Origin: Gari tellinella
Taxonomy: Eukaryota > Mollusca > Bivalvia > Cardiida > Psammobiidae
Reading direction: 5' to 3'
Assembly: GCA_922989275.2 (NCBI GenBank)
Contig: OV277859.1
Span: forward strand, 92,268,198-92,332,197
Length of the DNA: 64,000 bases
The stretch's first letter is position 1. Every line of letters begins with the position of its first letter. Under the pieces are notes generated by a model. That model ran no database searches. It saw only the letters and a program-made list of their open reading frames with translations, and was not told the DNA's origin. Shown here piece by piece: positions 61,534 through 64,000 of the stretch. Position numbers and translations under genes: made by a program.

Positions 61534-61774
61534 CCCATTACACCATAGCCTGTTTCTAGTATTGAAAATAGGTAATCACTTAAAGCAGGTTGAAAGTAAA
61601 GCAGAATATGCTTATGGCACATTCTACTTTACTTTCAGCCTGCTTTAAGTTACTATCTTCTAGGATGTAGAAAAGATTTCATAAAATATATATTCATGAC
61701 ATTATAATTGGAACTATTTTCTTCAGGGCAGGACTAAATTAGAGGCGTTAAAAGGTGTATTTATGGGGTATGGG
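61534..61774 (+). mobile_element. Family P MITE, intact
   Basis: TTAACCCATTACACCATAGC (TTAA 61530) to TATGGGGTATGGGTTAA (TTAA 61775). Hairpin TTAAAGCAGGTTGAAAGTAA ... TTTACTTTCAGCCTGCTTTAA. Confidence 0.87.
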
Positions 61775-61892
61775 TTAACTCAATGAGCCTGAAACGATAA
61801 ATAAGCAATTCAAGTTTTCAAATTAGTCTATTATTGTGATTCCTATTATATGTTCCTAGTGTCATCGTGAAATAAATCTACAACAGTTTTAA

Positions 61893-62150
61893 CTCATTCA
61901 CCCCTGAAATTTTTAATGGAAAATTCAAATTTCCAAATATGTCTAGTCCATTATTGGCTAATAAGGGTTGATTTTTACAATATACTTTATAATGACAGAA
62001 AGTGTATACATGTACCCTGATCAGAGGGTTCCTTAAGGAGCCCTCTGATCAGGGTCTACACTGTTTGCATGGGACAAGTGTACAATATAATCATCACAAG
62101 TACACTGTTTGTAAATGACGAATGTACTCGTCGCTAGGGATGAATGTGTT
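61893..62150 (+). mobile_element. Family E MITE, best copy
   Basis: CTCATTCACCCCTGAAATTT start (TTAA 61889), GGATGAATGTGTTA end. Perfect inner hairpin CCTGATCAGAGGGTTCCTTA / AAGGAGCCCTCTGATCAGGG. Confidence 0.82.
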
Positions 62151-62175
62151 ACCGAAATTACAGATAATATCTTAA

Positions 62176-62365
62176 CCCCTTCACCGCCTTATGCCCGACT
62201 ATGTACAATGTTTATTTGCAAACAGGTTGGATCCGGATCAGACGCCGCGTGACGTGACGTCATATCAGGGTCAATTCTGTTCACACTTATCCAAATACTA
62301 AAGAATTAAAAAGAAATAAAAGCAGACGACAATTATTTAAATTTGATGGCGTCATTGCAAGTATA
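62176..62365 (+). mobile_element. Family D MITE, right end lost
   Basis: TTAACCCCTTCACCGCCTTA (TTAA 62172). Hairpin mutated (GACGTGACGTCATATCAGGG). AGCAGACGACAATTATTTAA and TGATGGCGTCATTGC precede the decayed end. Confidence 0.7.
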
Positions 62366-62519
62366 GGATACTGTACGCAAAATGAGTTTAGGCCTTTAAA
62401 ATGAGTACTTACCTATACACGTAATTTTGTATACTTGTGCATCCAACCTTAATCCTCCGCAGCTAAATACAACCTGCAAATTTTACATTCTGAAATATTT
62501 TCAGTCAGTGTTCTCACGT

Positions 62520-62625
62520 CTTGTTGCCAAACAGTTTAAATCCACATCAGATTTCGAGTTACTCGGAGTCTCATCTGGATCAATACTGTTTGCAACAGAT
62601 ACCACAATTGCGCTCGCAGCCTGCA
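62520..62625. repeat. Degenerate hairpin cassette
   Basis: CCAAACAGTTTAAATCCACA ... TCATCTGGATCAATACTG with tip TCGAGTTACTCGGAG; isolated, no clear MITE ends. Confidence 0.6.
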
Positions 62626-62670
62626 GAGGGTTAAGGAAGAATGTCACCACAAACATGACTTGTTACATAC

Positions 62671-62673
62671 TTG

Positions 62674-62724
<51 letters not shown>

Positions 62725-62726
62725 GC
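62671..62726 (+). repeat. (GA)n / (GACA)n microsatellite
   Basis: GAGAGAGAGAGAGAGAGAGA followed by GACAGACAGACAG and more GAGA. The open frame through it is low-complexity. Confidence 0.95.
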
Positions 62727-62789
62727 AAGTTCGCTTACCCTCACTCGAAAGACCGTTTGCTTAACCAATTGATTGATTGACAGCTCATC

Positions 62790-62985
62790 CTTCAACTCAA
62801 TCGACTGTTTATTTAATCCACTTTTTAAGAGTGTAGCCGTTTTCCGTTGTGATTCGAGACAGTCTGTCTCATGTCATTTGTGTGTATATGTCTTGCGTAT
62901 ATATATTGTTGATGTAATTACTTGCTGATGTATCCCGTTATACGGGACTTTGCGGTTGTTATCAATAAAACTTGGAAACTTGGAA
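62790..62985 (+). mobile_element. 3' end of a non-LTR retrotransposon
   Basis: GATTCGAGACAGTCTGTCTC, GTATCCCGTTATACGGGACT, GCGGTTGTTATCAATAAAAC and an (AACTTGG)n tail: the usual layout of a LINE 3' UTR with AATAAA and a short repeated tail. No ORF attached. Confidence 0.7.
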
Positions 62986-63391
62986 TGTCACTGGATGCGG
63001 ATGGTGTCAAACTCGGATGTACTTGACAATTTGCTGTGTACTGCCTCCAGAAATCGGTGCAAAACGTGCGAATGACACTGTCTAACTAAAGCGATTATTT
63101 CACATCTGTGATGTCTAGTCAGTACGGTAAAAGATTGTTTGTGTTAGTGTCACATGTTTATCTTTCTATAGATTTCACAACGATAATTAAGTCTCATGTA
63201 GCCACTTGGAGAATCTACTAATGATGTTCATATATGCAGATATATTGAGATATAAGTGTGATATTAGTGTGTTTCGGGAAATGGCAATGCGATCGTAAGT
63301 TTGAATTAATGTAGACTTTAGAAAATATATTGTGAATGAAAGGTTTTAGTTGTAAGAATTTACCATCATTTTCAAAAAAAATTAATGCGCA
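62986..63391. other. No gene recognised
   Basis: AT-rich; no MITE ends or exon-like frames seen. Confidence 0.35.
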
Positions 63392-63583
63392 CAGTCGAAC
63401 TTCGATATTTCGAACTCGCTTTACTCGACTAATCGATACTTCGACACATGAATTACATTATTTCATGTTCGGTTAAGTCGCACATACCAGTAGTTCAAAG
63501 TTAAAACGTGGTTAAACCACGTTTTAACTTTAAACTACGGGTATGTTGGACATAACTGAGCTCGAGATATCGAAGTTCCATTT
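63392..63583. mobile_element. Family G MITE (G5)
   Basis: CAGTCGAACTTCGATATTTC start and GAGATATCGAAGTTCCATTT end; long inner palindrome TAGTTCAAAGTTAAAACGTG and its mirror around GGTTAAACC. Confidence 0.85.
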
Positions 63584-63618
63584 GTAAAATCGCAAAGCAC
63601 AAATGCGTAACCTTTTAA

Positions 63619-63862
63619 CCCTTTACCCCATAGCCTGTTTCTAGTTTTGAAAATAGGGGACTACTTAAAGCAGGTTGAAAGTAAAGCAGAATGTGCCTTA
63701 AGGCACATTCTGCTTTACTTTCAACCTGTTTTAAGCTACCACCTGATACAATAAAAAAAATAGTTCTTATGAAAATATTTATGACTGTATAAATTGGAAC
63801 TATTTTCTTCAGCGGAGGAATAAACTGAATGCGCTAAAAGGCGCTTCTATTGGGGGAAAGGG
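63619..63862 (+). mobile_element. Family P MITE, best copy
   Basis: TTAACCCTTTACCCCATAGC (TTAA 63615) to GGGGGAAAGGGTTAA (TTAA 63863). Perfect hairpin TTAAAGCAGGTTGAAAGTAA, tip GTGCCTTAAGGCAC. CCCTTT ends at TTAA are the piggyBac pattern. Confidence 0.9.
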
Positions 63863-63896
63863 TTAAAGTAAATTGCTCTAGTATTACAGTGGAGAC

Positions 63897-64000
63897 GACT
63901 TTATTTCTTCGCTATAAAGTCGTTTATACTGAAACAATAAACTTATAATTTCCATTGCAAACCCGACCAGACGCAGTGAACAGTTGGAGAATCTGTTATT
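63897..64000 (+). mobile_element. Family A MITE fragments at the window edge
   Basis: CAGTGGAGACGACTTTATTT starts a copy that breaks off at 63980 (AACCCGACCAGACGCAGTG). CAGTTGGAGAATCTGTTATT at 63981 starts another that leaves the window. Confidence 0.75.

Noticed and set aside
62427..62780. 117-codon frame including REREREDRQTERETERG
   Set aside because: Low-complexity translation of the GA/GACA microsatellite.

Overview
The window looks like nuclear DNA of an animal, most likely a bivalve mollusc. Base composition is AT-rich, the one convincing gene is split by GT-AG introns, and almost everything else is short inverted-repeat mobile DNA. The bivalve assignment is an inference from the style of the repeats (ERE-like tandem repeats, CXC-type repeat genes, a tRNA-SINE with a CTTGAGCAAG-type core). 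No marker gene fixes a species. Nothing prokaryotic (operons, Shine-Dalgarno sites, CRISPR) is present.

Left 11 kb: one host gene on the minus strand, 1411-11125. Six exons join in perfect phase (233+149+97+143+198+185 nt) into a 334-residue protein with an N-terminal membrane anchor and a MaoC/hydratase-2 hotdog domain. The last exon exists twice, 1411-1595 and 804-988, because a ~600-bp unit bounded by copies of one MITE family is tandemly duplicated. The introns are full of nested mobile elements.

11-21 kb and 26-48 kb: no gene recognised. The sequence is a mosaic of a few MITE families, which I label here. Family A has CAGTGGAGAA ends, TA target and ~247 bp. Family C has CAGTGCTCCCTC ends, TA target and ~360 bp. 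Families F (CAGTAGAACCTCTC) and G (CAGTCGAACTTCGATA) have TA targets and pogo-like ends. Families P, D, E and I have CCC..T ends and a TTAA target, so they are piggyBac-like. Family K has CAGGGCTGCCAT ends. Several unrelated families carry the same central hairpin cassette, which begins GCAAACAG and ends CTGTTTGC.

21-25.4 kb: a decayed plus-strand copy of a transposon-like gene of unknown function with a C-terminal Cys-rich (CXC-like) motif, plus an antisense non-LTR retrotransposon fragment. 16.6-18.6 kb and 55.7-57.6 kb: two copies of a ~1.94-kb TTAA-flanked element with the same ends but different middles (an inverted tandem array in one, a 1.2-kb TIR element with two tRNA-like sequences in the other).

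48.4-52.3 kb: a 3.9-kb DNA transposon with long terminal inverted repeats and subterminal tandem repeats. It is inserted at TA inside a family C MITE and carries a decayed minus-strand gene ending in a TSO1/tesmin-like CXC motif. This is the best candidate for a little-described mobile system. 52-64 kb: more MITEs, two very long foldbacks, and retrotransposon tails. All family labels are mine and database names were not checked.
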